A stretch of DNA of 9,268 nucleotides from Chloroflexota bacterium (GTDB lineage Bacteria; Chloroflexota; Dehalococcoidia; SM23-28-2; RBG-16-64-32), in contig JACPQO010000243.1 of the NCBI GenBank assembly GCA_016190405.1, forward strand, positions 1 to 9,268, read 5' to 3'. Of the stretch, positions 1-6,544 are shown piece after piece; the first letter of the stretch is position 1, and every line of letters begins with the position of its first letter. Made by a program: the position numbers and the translations under genes. The notes below the pieces were generated by a model. The model had not been told where the DNA came from. It worked only from the letters and a program-made list of their open reading frames with translations, and made no database searches.

Positions 1-1
1 C

Positions 2-2128
2 CCCTACACCGACGACCCGCTGCTGAACGTGGACCTGCTGGACGAGTCGGTAGGGGCGGACTGGGGAAGCCAGGACTACGACGCCATCAATGACGCACCG
101 GCGGACGCCCGTACCAGCCCGGAGACGACGTACAAGCGCGGCGACTACCAGCTCTACGCCTTCTCCTTCAAGTGCTCGGATATCGAGTCCCTGAAGCAGA
201 CGCTATCGGACGTGCAGGACGGCGAGCGCCGCGCTGCCTTCCGCTACGACGCCAGCGACAACGTGACGGACGGCATCTTCTCCATGGAGTTCGGCTTCAA
301 CCGGCGCTCCCGCGGGCCGGACCTGCGGCCGCGTCTGGTGCTCTTCACCAGCGGCGACCCCTACGGTACCGCCTGCGACCCGTCTACCCCGGCGACGAGC
401 ATCTCCAACGTCGGCATCCACGGTGGTTCCGCCCCCGGCTCTGTGGCCGTCACCTGGGAGACGGATGTCCCATCCGACTCGATGGTGATCTACCGCGAGC
501 AGGGGATGCCCGACTGGGTGCAGGTGGGGACGCCAGCGCGGACCAGGGTTCACGGCGTCGACGTGTTCGCCCTGGACCCCACAACGAAGTACGAGTTTGC
601 CGTGCGCTCCTCGACCTGCAACGGCGCGACGACGACGGATACCAACAACGGCGCCGGCTACAACTTCTTCCGGCCCCCCCTGCCGGAGCCGCCGACGCAG
701 GACTACTTCTTCCATGGCAACCCCACGGACGAAGCCGAGAAACTGAGTTGGTTCTTCCCTGGAGTGAAGACGACCAGTAGCCTGAGTTTCAGCACGAGCC
801 CGCCGGACAACACCGCTAGCTTGCAGCACACCACCGGCGTCGCCAATGAAGACTTCGTCACCAACCCGTTGACCGCCTGGTGGCTGGGCGACTTCTCCGG
901 CCAGTTGCGCGGGGACTTCATCTTCAGTTGGTACTGGAGCAACGCCCAGCAGGGCGACAGCGAGGTCTCCATTACAGTCTTCGCGGACCCGGACCTCGAC
1001 CTGGACCCGACCGCCGTGCAACCGGACCGCATCATTGGGCGCGGTACCATCCAGCTGCACGCCCTATCGCCGGTGCCCAGCCTGCAGACCGGCCGCGTGC
1101 ACGTGGAGGGCGTGGTCCAGAGCCAGATCCTGATCCAGGCGGCGGCCAGCGGCCTCACCGCGGAGGATCTGACGGTGCACTACGATAGCCTCCTGGCTCC
1201 ATCGAAGGTCGCCATCCCCACGGAGCTGGCGCCGATCCCGGAGAAGCTGCCGCTCACCGGCCCGGTGCCGCCGCCTTCGGCCGGCGCCAGCGGCCTCAAC
1301 CCACCGCCGACGCGAAGCGGCCCTGCCTCCTTCGTCGACATCCAGCACGGCACCTGTTACTGCGTCATCCCCGGCGGCAAGCCCGATCTGCGCGTCTCAG
1401 CGGAGGAGATCGTGTTCTCGCAGCAGAAGGTGAAGGGCGGTCAAGTGGTGGCCATTGCGGCCACGGTGCACAACGACGGCTCCGCCGACGCCGACAACGT
1501 CCAGGTCCGCTTCGATGATAACGGGACGCCCATCGGCACGCCGACCATCGTCAGCATTCCCGCCGGCGGGCTGGCTACCGTCTCCGTCAACTGGAACACC
1601 AAGGGGATCAAGGGCACGCGCACAATAACCGTTACAGCAGACCCGGCAAACGCCATCGACGAAAGCAACGAGGCGAACAACAGCGCCGCCACGACGGTGT
1701 CTGTCAAGGGCAACAAGGTGCAGAACGGCTCCTTCGAGCAGTCGTCAGACGGCGAGAAGCCTGATAAGTGGAAGGATGAGGGCAACACCCACTACAAACC
1801 GGGCGGCAGCCACGGCCAGCGCCGCGTAGAAGCCGAGTCCGACGGCTCGTGGACATCCGAGCCGATCGCCGTGGAGGCGGGCAAGACGTACGGCGTTTCT
1901 GTCGACGTCACCGGCGCCTCCGGGAACCTGGTCGTCGAACAGGTGACAACTGCCGGCGCTGTGGTGGCCAGCCTGACGCAACTGCTGCCCGTGTCAACCG
2001 ACGGGATCTTCCAGACGGCGGAGACTTTCCTGACGGTCGCGCCCGGGGTGACGGAGGTCCGGATCAGGCTGGCCGCCCCGCTGACCGGCGTGGCGACCTT
2101 CGACAACGTCTGGCTGTGGGAAGAATGA
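2..2128 (+). CDS. Secreted multi-domain surface protein with FN3-like, CARDB-like and carbohydrate-binding-like modules (5' partial)
   Basis: The reading frame is open from the first complete codon (position 2) to TGA at 2126-2128, so the start and any signal peptide lie upstream; 708 codons are visible. An internal GTG at 29 is not needed as a start. Numbering from the codon at 2, the modules are as follows. Residues ~50-120 form a beta-rich stretch ending in RPRLVLF, which resembles the end of DNRLRE-type domains (weak). Residues ~133-206 are fibronectin-III-like, with SVAVTWETD and a closing YEFAVRSS strand. Residues ~230-400 form a Trp/Phe-rich beta-sandwich I cannot assign. Residues ~406-443 are a Pro-rich linker. 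Residues 461-569 are CARDB-like, starting PDLRVSAEEI, with AATVHNDGSADADNVQVRF and the typical DESNEANN end. Residues 571-708 resemble a CBM4/9-type module, opening VQNGSFEQ and closing FDNVWLWEE. The composition is that of an extracellular binding or adhesion protein. A catalytic domain could exist in the missing N-terminus; none is seen here. Exact function is unknown. Confidence 0.85.
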   Translation, partial: PYTDDPLLNVDLLDESVGADWGSQDYDAINDAPADARTSPETTYKRGDYQLYAFSFKCSDIESLKQTLSDVQDGERRAAFRYDASDNVTDGIFSMEFGFNRRSRGPDLRPRLVLFTSGDPYGTACDPSTPATSISNVGIHGGSAPGSVAVTWETDVPSDSMVIYREQGMPDWVQVGTPARTRVHGVDVFALDPTTKYEFAVRSSTCNGATTTDTNNGAGYNFFRPPLPEPPTQDYFFHGNPTDEAEKLSWFFPGVKTTSSLSFSTSPPDNTASLQHTTGVANEDFVTNPLTAWWLGDFSGQLRGDFIFSWYWSNAQQGDSEVSITVFADPDLDLDPTAVQPDRIIGRGTIQLHALSPVPSLQTGRVHVEGVVQSQILIQAAASGLTAEDLTVHYDSLLAPSKVAIPTELAPIPEKLPLTGPVPPPSAGASGLNPPPTRSGPASFVDIQHGTCYCVIPGGKPDLRVSAEEIVFSQQKVKGGQVVAIAATVHNDGSADADNVQVRFDDNGTPIGTPTIVSIPAGGLATVSVNWNTKGIKGTRTITVTADPANAIDESNEANNSAATTVSVKGNKVQNGSFEQSSDGEKPDKWKDEGNTHYKPGGSHGQRRVEAESDGSWTSEPIAVEAGKTYGVSVDVTGASGNLVVEQVTTAGAVVASLTQLLPVSTDGIFQTAETFLTVAPGVTEVRIRLAAPLTGVATFDNVWLWEE

Positions 2129-2182
2129 GAGGTGAGGGGAAGAGCCTGTCCAGGCCAGACGGACCAGCGGTAAGGAGGTCAA

Positions 2183-5100
2183 ATGGCTTTGCTGCGACTG
2201 CTGTCAGTCCTGATTGGGCTCCTTCTTCTCTTGCCTGTGTCCATCGCGGCTTCCGCTCAGGCTGAGCGCGGGCACTATCGTCAGTTCGGTGACGCCGGGG
2301 GCTTCTTGAACATCCTGCCGCCGGGGCAGGACGGCGTCCTAAACGGCCTGGAAGCGCTGGCTGCCCAGGCGGGCCAGTACCCCCCGCACGTGCGCGACCA
2401 GCTCGGCATGTACGGCGACCTGGTGTACAACACACCCGGGCTGAGGGAAGACGAACTCGGGGCTTACTTCAAGGACGCCTCCTTCTTCGTAAGGGAGGAC
2501 GACATAGATCGCGTCTACTCGCCGACGACGGACGTAATCGTCGTGCGCGATAAGAGCTTCGGGGTGGCCCACATCTTCGGCCAGACCCGCTACGCCACGA
2601 TGTTCGCGCAGGGATACACCGGCGCCGAGGATCGCCTGTTCCTAATGGACGTCCTTCGGCACGTGGGCCGGGCCCGCCTGTCGGAGTTCCTGGGCGCCTC
2701 GCCCGCCAACGAGCAGTTGGACCGCGAGCAGCTGGCCATCGCCCCCTACACCGAAACCGACCTGAGTGACCAGCTACAGCAGGCGATCGCAGCATCGGGT
2801 GCGGAGGGGCAGGCCATCTACGGGGACCTCCTGGCCTATGTGGACGGAGTGAACCAGTACATCGAAGAAGCGCTCGCTGACCCTAGCAAACTGCCTGCCG
2901 AGTACCCAGCGCTCCAGCAGGTGCCGCTGCCCTGGAAGGCGGAGGACACCGTGGCCATCGCCTCGCTCGTGGGCGGGATCTTCGGCAAGGGCGGCGGCGG
3001 CGAACTGAGCAACCTCTGCGGACTCAAGCTCCTTGGCGACGCGACCGGCAATGCCGCGCAGGCCAGGGCCATCTTCGATGACCTGCACTTCGCCAATGAC
3101 AGGGAAGCGCCGACAACCTCACACCGGCTCGCTCCTTACATGACCGACCTGGGGCCAGTGGATCCCGCCGCGCACCCGGAGGTCGATTGCTCGACGCTGA
3201 AGCCCATCGATGACGGCCAGACATCGCTGGAAGACCTGCTGGCGGCCATCAGCGGCTCAGCAGGAGTCGTCGCCGGGCGGGGTGGTACGCACGCGGCGGG
3301 CGTGCACACGGTGGACGCGCCCTGGGGACAGTTCCAGCTGGACTTCAGCCAGGAGATGAGCAACGCGCTACTCGTATCCGGCAAGCGCACCAAGACTGGC
3401 AACCCGATCGCCGTGTTCGGACCGCAGACGGCCTACTTCATCCCGCAGTTGCTGGTGGAGAAGGACGTGCACGGTCCGGGCGTCGATGCCCGCGGCGCTG
3501 CTTTCGCCGGGACGGACCTCTATGTGCAGCTCGGCCGCGGCCCCAACTTCGCCTGGTCAGCCACGTCATCGGGCGCCGACAACATCGATCAGTGGGTGCT
3601 GAGCCTGTGCGAGCCGGGGGGCGGCCAGGCGACTCCACAGTCGATGGGGTACCTGCGCAACGGGCTCTGCGAGCCCATTGAGGCCTTCCAGCATACCCAG
3701 GTGGCGAAGCCCAGCGCCGGCGGCGTCCCGGCCGCACCCGACGTCATCCTTTCCTGGCGCGTGGAGCGGACGCAGCACTATGGCCCACTGGTGGCCAGGG
3801 GGACACTGGCAGACGGCACGCCTATCGCCGTCGCCAGCCTGCGCTCGACGTACCGGAACGAGCTGGGTTCGGCGCGGGCGTTCTATCGAATAAACAACCC
3901 GGACTACATGGCGAACGGCTTCGATTCTTTCCGCACCGCCATCAGCACGGGCGTGGACTACACGTTCAACTGGTTCTACATTGACGATCACGACATCGGC
4001 TATCAGCACTCGTGCAAGTGCCCGCAGCGGGCCCGGGGTGTCGATCCCTACCTGCCAGTCTCGGGTACCGGCCAGTGGGACTGGCGGGGCTACATCCCGC
4101 CGTCCGCGCAGCCCTGGGACCTGAACCCACCTAAGGGGTACATAACGTCCTGGAACAACAAGCAAGCGCCGGGCTTCATGGCCAACGACCGGGAGTTCTC
4201 CTACGGCCCGACGTACCGCGACCAGATGCTCAACATCCGCATCGAGGCGGCCATCGCTGCCGGCAAGATCGACCGTGCCGCGCTCGTGGACGCCATGGAG
4301 GACGCGGGCACCGTGGACCTGCGCGGCCAGGAGGATCTGCCGCTGCTCTTGCAGGCCCTGGGACCTACGGCCCCGGCCGGCGTCGATCCTCGCGCTCAGG
4401 AGATGCGCGACCGGCTGGCCGGCTGGGCGGCGGCCGGCGCCCACCGCCGGGACTACGATCACGATGGCCAGTACGATGATCCGCAGTCCCCGGCGATCAT
4501 GGACGCCTGGTGGCCGCGGCTGGCCCGCGCCATCTTCGATGACACATCGCTGGGCGCGCTCGACAAGCTCGGCATCGAGCTAGACGATGGCAACCGGCTC
4601 ATCCACCGGGGCTCCGCCTTCCAGGACGGGGTCTACGGGCATGTGAACAAGGACCTGCGGCAGGTACTGCGGCTGCCGGTGGAAGACCCATGGTCGCGGA
4701 CATACTGCGGCGGCAGCCTGGCCGCTTGCCGGTCGGCCCTGTGGCAATCGCTGGGCCAGGCAGCGGCTGACCTGGCAGCGGAGTTCGGCACCGCCAACGT
4801 GGCCGACTGGCGTCGCCAGATGTCATACGAGGATGTCCGCCACTCTCCCGTGGGCGTGACCACCGTGCCGGCGATCCACTGGATCAACCGGCCGACGTTC
4901 CAGCAGGTGGTGCAAATAGACATGCCAGAGGTCGTGGCGCGCAGTTCTGGGGCCGGTTCGCTGAGCCGCGCGGACGGGAAGAAGATCGGCTTCACCTACG
5001 GCGTGCAGGCCTACGCCGGCGGCGGCGGCCAGGGCGAGTTCCGCCTGACCGATGCCGCCGGGAAGCACAAGATAGACGTGGAGCAGATCGTCAGCGCTGG

Positions 5101-5365
5101 CAGTCCGGCGGCCGGCCCGTGCGGGGTTGTTCCGGCGGGGGCGCCGCACAGCTTTGAGTTCACAGGCAGCGGTACGTTCGACTCGGCATCTGGCGTTACG
5201 GTCCATGTTTGCGTTCAGGACACCGCCGACCCCGGCAAGGGCGTCGATCTCATGCACGTCGATTGCGCTGGCTGTCCGTACACGACCTCCCCTCCAGCCA
5301 CATCGGAGGTGCTGAGCGGCGGCAACCTCAAGGTTTCGCTGCTGGCGGCGCCGGAGAGTCGCTAA
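2183..5365 (+). CDS. Secreted penicillin acylase family Ntn-hydrolase
   Basis: This is an N-terminal-nucleophile amidohydrolase of the penicillin/AHL acylase superfamily, made as a precursor and expected to self-cleave into alpha and beta chains outside the cytoplasm. The ATG at 2183 follows AAGGAGGT (2172-2179). A signal peptide covers residues 1-25 or 1-27, with R5, a Leu-rich core and the end ASAQA. The alpha-chain signature spans ~111-171 (GVAHIFG, FAQGYTGAEDRLFLMDVLR, GRARLSEFLG). The predicted nucleophile is Ser393 in EMSNALLVSG, so cleavage would fall after Met392. The oxyanion-hole Asn is probably in SWNNKQAPGF (N658/N659), and WSATSSG (458-464) is the second oxyanion region. DYDHDGQYDD (757-766) looks like a calcium loop, and WINRPTFQQVV (900-910) is a late family motif. 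At 1060 aa it is longer than typical 750-850 aa acylases and resembles the long actinobacterial-type subgroup. The last ~110 residues form an extra Cys-containing beta-rich domain. It is probably co-transcribed with the gene 54 nt upstream. The substrate cannot be deduced: beta-lactam, AHL or another amide. Confidence 0.92.
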   Translation: MALLRLLSVLIGLLLLLPVSIAASAQAERGHYRQFGDAGGFLNILPPGQDGVLNGLEALAAQAGQYPPHVRDQLGMYGDLVYNTPGLREDELGAYFKDASFFVREDDIDRVYSPTTDVIVVRDKSFGVAHIFGQTRYATMFAQGYTGAEDRLFLMDVLRHVGRARLSEFLGASPANEQLDREQLAIAPYTETDLSDQLQQAIAASGAEGQAIYGDLLAYVDGVNQYIEEALADPSKLPAEYPALQQVPLPWKAEDTVAIASLVGGIFGKGGGGELSNLCGLKLLGDATGNAAQARAIFDDLHFANDREAPTTSHRLAPYMTDLGPVDPAAHPEVDCSTLKPIDDGQTSLEDLLAAISGSAGVVAGRGGTHAAGVHTVDAPWGQFQLDFSQEMSNALLVSGKRTKTGNPIAVFGPQTAYFIPQLLVEKDVHGPGVDARGAAFAGTDLYVQLGRGPNFAWSATSSGADNIDQWVLSLCEPGGGQATPQSMGYLRNGLCEPIEAFQHTQVAKPSAGGVPAAPDVILSWRVERTQHYGPLVARGTLADGTPIAVASLRSTYRNELGSARAFYRINNPDYMANGFDSFRTAISTGVDYTFNWFYIDDHDIGYQHSCKCPQRARGVDPYLPVSGTGQWDWRGYIPPSAQPWDLNPPKGYITSWNNKQAPGFMANDREFSYGPTYRDQMLNIRIEAAIAAGKIDRAALVDAMEDAGTVDLRGQEDLPLLLQALGPTAPAGVDPRAQEMRDRLAGWAAAGAHRRDYDHDGQYDDPQSPAIMDAWWPRLARAIFDDTSLGALDKLGIELDDGNRLIHRGSAFQDGVYGHVNKDLRQVLRLPVEDPWSRTYCGGSLAACRSALWQSLGQAAADLAAEFGTANVADWRRQMSYEDVRHSPVGVTTVPAIHWINRPTFQQVVQIDMPEVVARSSGAGSLSRADGKKIGFTYGVQAYAGGGGQGEFRLTDAAGKHKIDVEQIVSAGSPAAGPCGVVPAGAPHSFEFTGSGTFDSASGVTVHVCVQDTADPGKGVDLMHVDCAGCPYTTSPPATSEVLSGGNLKVSLLAAPESR

Positions 5366-5414
5366 GCCCTCGAGCACGGGGGCGGCGGCCAGGGCCTCGA
5401 CTCCGACTGCGGGG

Positions 5415-5431
5415 GTCGCGGCACCCGCGGC
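5415..5431 (+). terminator. GC-rich hairpin downstream of the acylase, possible transcript end
   Basis: GTCGCGG (5415-5421) can pair with CCGCGGC (5425-5431) across a CAC loop, giving six Watson-Crick pairs and one G-U pair. It lies 50 nt after the acylase stop codon. No T-run follows, only a mixed CTTCTT at 5445-5450, so it is not a textbook intrinsic terminator. In such GC-rich sequence it could be chance. The flanking 5366-5475 shows no recognisable coding remnant in any frame. Confidence 0.22.
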
Positions 5432-5475
5432 GGCTGCCGTGTCCGCTTCTTGGAGGGCATGCCACGTCCCACCCC

Positions 5476-5841
5476 CGAGTAGTGATGATGAATGGCGATG
5501 GCACCGGCCAGACACCGCTCAACACCGACGCGGCAGCAGATCAGCTTCCCCACTGGCAGGCACGAGCGGCAGGTGTGACTTTCACCGTCTATTCGACCGC
5601 CGACGCGGTCGATGCCAGCCCTGGCGACGGGGCGTGCGACAGCGGCCGAAGCTCGCCGCCAGCGCCGGTCGTCCCCTAATGCACCTTGCGAGCTGCGATC
5701 CAGGAGATGAGCACTGCGCCAGGGCCGCCCTACCGGAAGCGCTACGACCTGACGCCGGACGGCAAGATCAACATCTTCGACGTGAACCGGATGGCGCCAC
5801 CGGTGGCTCTCCGCGAGCTGCCCGTAGGCCAGGCAGGGTGA
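5476..5841 (+). pseudogene. Remnant of a secreted protein: PD40 repeat, split CSLREA motif and dockerin-like loop in one frame
   Basis: Three recognisable extracellular modules follow one another in a single frame within 122 codons. First comes one PD40/TolB-type beta-propeller repeat (VMMNGDGTGQTPLNTD then AADQLPHW, ~5482-5560). Next is the first half of a CSLREA domain (VTFTVYSTADAVD, then GDGACDSG, ~5573-5646). TAA at 5677-5679 interrupts the frame, and translation of the next codons gives the missing half, CTLRAAIQE (5680-5706). Finally KRYDLTPDGKINIFDVNRM (~5737-5793) has the D-x-T-x-D-G-x-I-N-x-x-D spacing of a dockerin/EF-hand calcium loop. The frame ends at TGA 5839-5841. In intact proteins these modules are separated by long domains, and nothing here encodes a full propeller or parallel beta-helix. 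There is no signal peptide and no convincing start; ATGs at 5485 and 5488 lack a Shine-Dalgarno. I therefore read it as a gene collapsed by internal deletions plus a nonsense mutation. A 65-codon expressed ORF (5485-5679) is the less likely alternative. Confidence 0.7.
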
Positions 5842-5890
5842 GGAGCGGGCGAGGCTCCCTCCAGTGATTTGCCTCCATTGACCCGAACGG

Positions 5891-5914
5891 TTTCGAGAGG
5901 CTCCGCCTCCGAAG
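5891..5914 (+). terminator. Strong bulged hairpin after the pseudogene, possible terminator
   Basis: TTCGAGAGGC (5892-5901) pairs with GCCTCCGAA (5905-5913) around a TCC loop. This gives nine Watson-Crick pairs with a single bulged A at 5896, plus a possible T-G pair at 5891/5914. It lies 50 nt beyond the last stop of the pseudogene frame and 218 nt before the RRM gene. No uridine tract follows, so termination activity is uncertain. It may be a decayed terminator or an mRNA-stabilising stem. Confidence 0.3.
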
Positions 5915-6114
5915 CAGCTTCTCGTCCGCCCCTCGCTCCCAATGTAGCCAGCGCGCTCCCTCGCCGGTAGGTCCGTTCGTCCCTCATGCCAGGGCCACAC
6001 GGCCTTCACGTCTCCCCTGGGGGCCGAAAGTCACCATCCGTAGACCCCGTCTGGCTCATGTCGAATCGCCGGCGCCGAAGTAGCATTCAAATGGAGGCGC
6101 CGCCCCTACACGGC

Positions 6115-6124
6115 CCTCCGGAGG
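6115..6124 (+). promoter_or_regulatory. Palindrome CCTCCGGAGG containing the Shine-Dalgarno of the RRM gene
   Basis: A perfect 10-nt palindrome. Its right half, GGAGG (6120-6124), is the ribosome binding site, 7 nt before the ATG at 6132, and it supports that start. The left half CCTCC is an exact anti-Shine-Dalgarno complement, so the site could be masked within the transcript or between two transcripts. The core CTCCGGAG recurs just after the gene at 6488-6495. Regulation is inference; the palindrome and the spacing are visible. Confidence 0.5.
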
Positions 6125-6131
6125 CTGTCAC

Positions 6132-6476
6132 ATGGTTGGAGTTCGGCTGTTTGTCGGCAACCTTTCCTACGCCATCGGTGAGGAAGGCCTTCGCGAGTTG
6201 CTCTCGCCGGTCGGCGCTATCCACGCGGTGACGATCCCCCGCGACAGGCTCACCCATCGACCGCGCGGCTTCGCTCTGGTCGACGTTGCCAGCGAGGCCG
6301 ACGCCCGCGAGATCATCCGCAAGTTCAACGGCTACCCGCTGGACGGACGCCCCCTGCGCGTGGAAGAGGCGCGGGAGCCGGAAGCGGTGTACATCCCCAA
6401 GTACCGGGCGCGGCCGGGCGTGAAGGGCCGGCCGGAGATGCGGCCGCACCGGCCCGAAAGAAGCCCCGGACGATGA
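6132..6476 (+). CDS. Small RRM-domain RNA-binding protein
   Basis: A 114-aa cytoplasmic protein made of one RNA recognition motif (~residues 4-78) and a basic, Pro/Arg-rich tail (~85-114). RNP2 is LFVGNL (6-11), with the stacking Phe7 intact. RNP1 is RGFALVDV (45-52): Phe47 is present, but the second aromatic position holds Leu49 and the last position holds Val52, so RNA stacking may be weaker than in canonical RGFGFVxM proteins. The order beta1, helix (EEGLRELLSPVG), beta2, beta3, helix (EADAREIIRKFNG) and LDGRPLRVEEA is that of bacterial single-RRM proteins, known best from cyanobacteria as cold-regulated RNA-binding proteins. The ATG at 6132 is chosen for its GGAGG at 7 nt. The gene appears to stand alone, about 290 nt after the pseudogene and 68 nt before the glycosyltransferase. 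RNA targets are unknown. Confidence 0.93.
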   Translation: MVGVRLFVGNLSYAIGEEGLRELLSPVGAIHAVTIPRDRLTHRPRGFALVDVASEADAREIIRKFNGYPLDGRPLRVEEAREPEAVYIPKYRARPGVKGRPEMRPHRPERSPGR

Positions 6477-6485
6477 GACAAGCGC

Positions 6486-6497
6486 CGCTCCGGAGCG
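6486..6497. repeat. Perfect 12-nt palindrome CGCTCCGGAGCG just after the RRM gene
   Basis: It begins 9 nt after the TGA of the RRM gene and shares the core CTCCGGAG with the palindrome that begins 17 nt before that gene's ATG. By eye I found this 8-mer only at these two places in the window. As RNA it would form only a short stem with a CCGG loop, so it is a poor terminator. As DNA it could bind a dimeric protein. Function is not established. Confidence 0.4.
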
Positions 6498-6537
6498 CCT
6501 GCCAGCGCAGGGCGAGCGAGCTGTAGTCGTATCGCCC

Positions 6538-6543
6538 GAGGAG
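6538..6543 (+). promoter_or_regulatory. Unusually close Shine-Dalgarno of the glycosyltransferase gene
   Basis: GAGGAG ends 1 nt before the ATG at 6545, much closer than the usual 5-9 nt. The in-frame stop TAG at 6524-6526 excludes an upstream start, and the next usable in-frame codon is a TTG near 6602. Either initiation is inefficient or leaderless-like, or the real start is further downstream. Confidence 0.35.
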
Positions 6544-6544
6544 C

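Larger units (their letters stand above)
5842..6131. other. Non-coding stretch between the pseudogene and the RRM gene
   Basis: About 290 nt with no convincing gene on either strand. Frames open on the minus strand here give Arg/Pro/Gly-rich peptides with no family resemblance. It contains a small hairpin next to the pseudogene stop (GGAGC 5842-5846 with GCTCC 5854-5858), a better hairpin at 5891-5914, a pair of GGCGCC sites (6071-6076 and 6096-6101) enclosing CATTCAAATG, and the palindrome at 6115-6124. I see no convincing -35/-10 promoter pair, although the RRM gene's promoter would be expected here. Confidence 0.5.

Noticed and set aside
203..1060. Long open frame on the minus strand opposite the surface-protein gene
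   Set aside because: The peptide is Arg/Gly/Val-rich without motifs and lies entirely antisense to a gene with clear domains. Such shadows are expected at this GC content.
2144..2155. GCCTG-TC-CAGGC inverted repeat in the 54-nt gap before the acylase
   Set aside because: The 2-nt loop is sterically unfavourable and the stem is short. Too weak to argue against co-transcription.
3566..4462. 298-codon minus-strand frame opposite the acylase
   Set aside because: No family features are present, and it covers the acylase core whose frame has well-conserved motifs.
4823..5515. Minus-strand frame spanning the acylase 3' end
   Set aside because: Ala/Arg/His-rich shadow without recognisable motifs or a ribosome binding site.
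5485..5679. Possible intact 64-aa gene starting at ATG 5485
   Set aside because: There is no ribosome binding site, it begins inside a PD40 repeat and ends inside a CSLREA motif, so a remnant is more likely than a functional protein.
5362..6009. 215-codon minus-strand frame across the pseudogene and spacer
   Set aside because: It was considered as a gene filling the gap. The translation is low-complexity Arg/Ser/Pro-rich, while the plus strand carries recognisable PD40, CSLREA and dockerin-like motifs.
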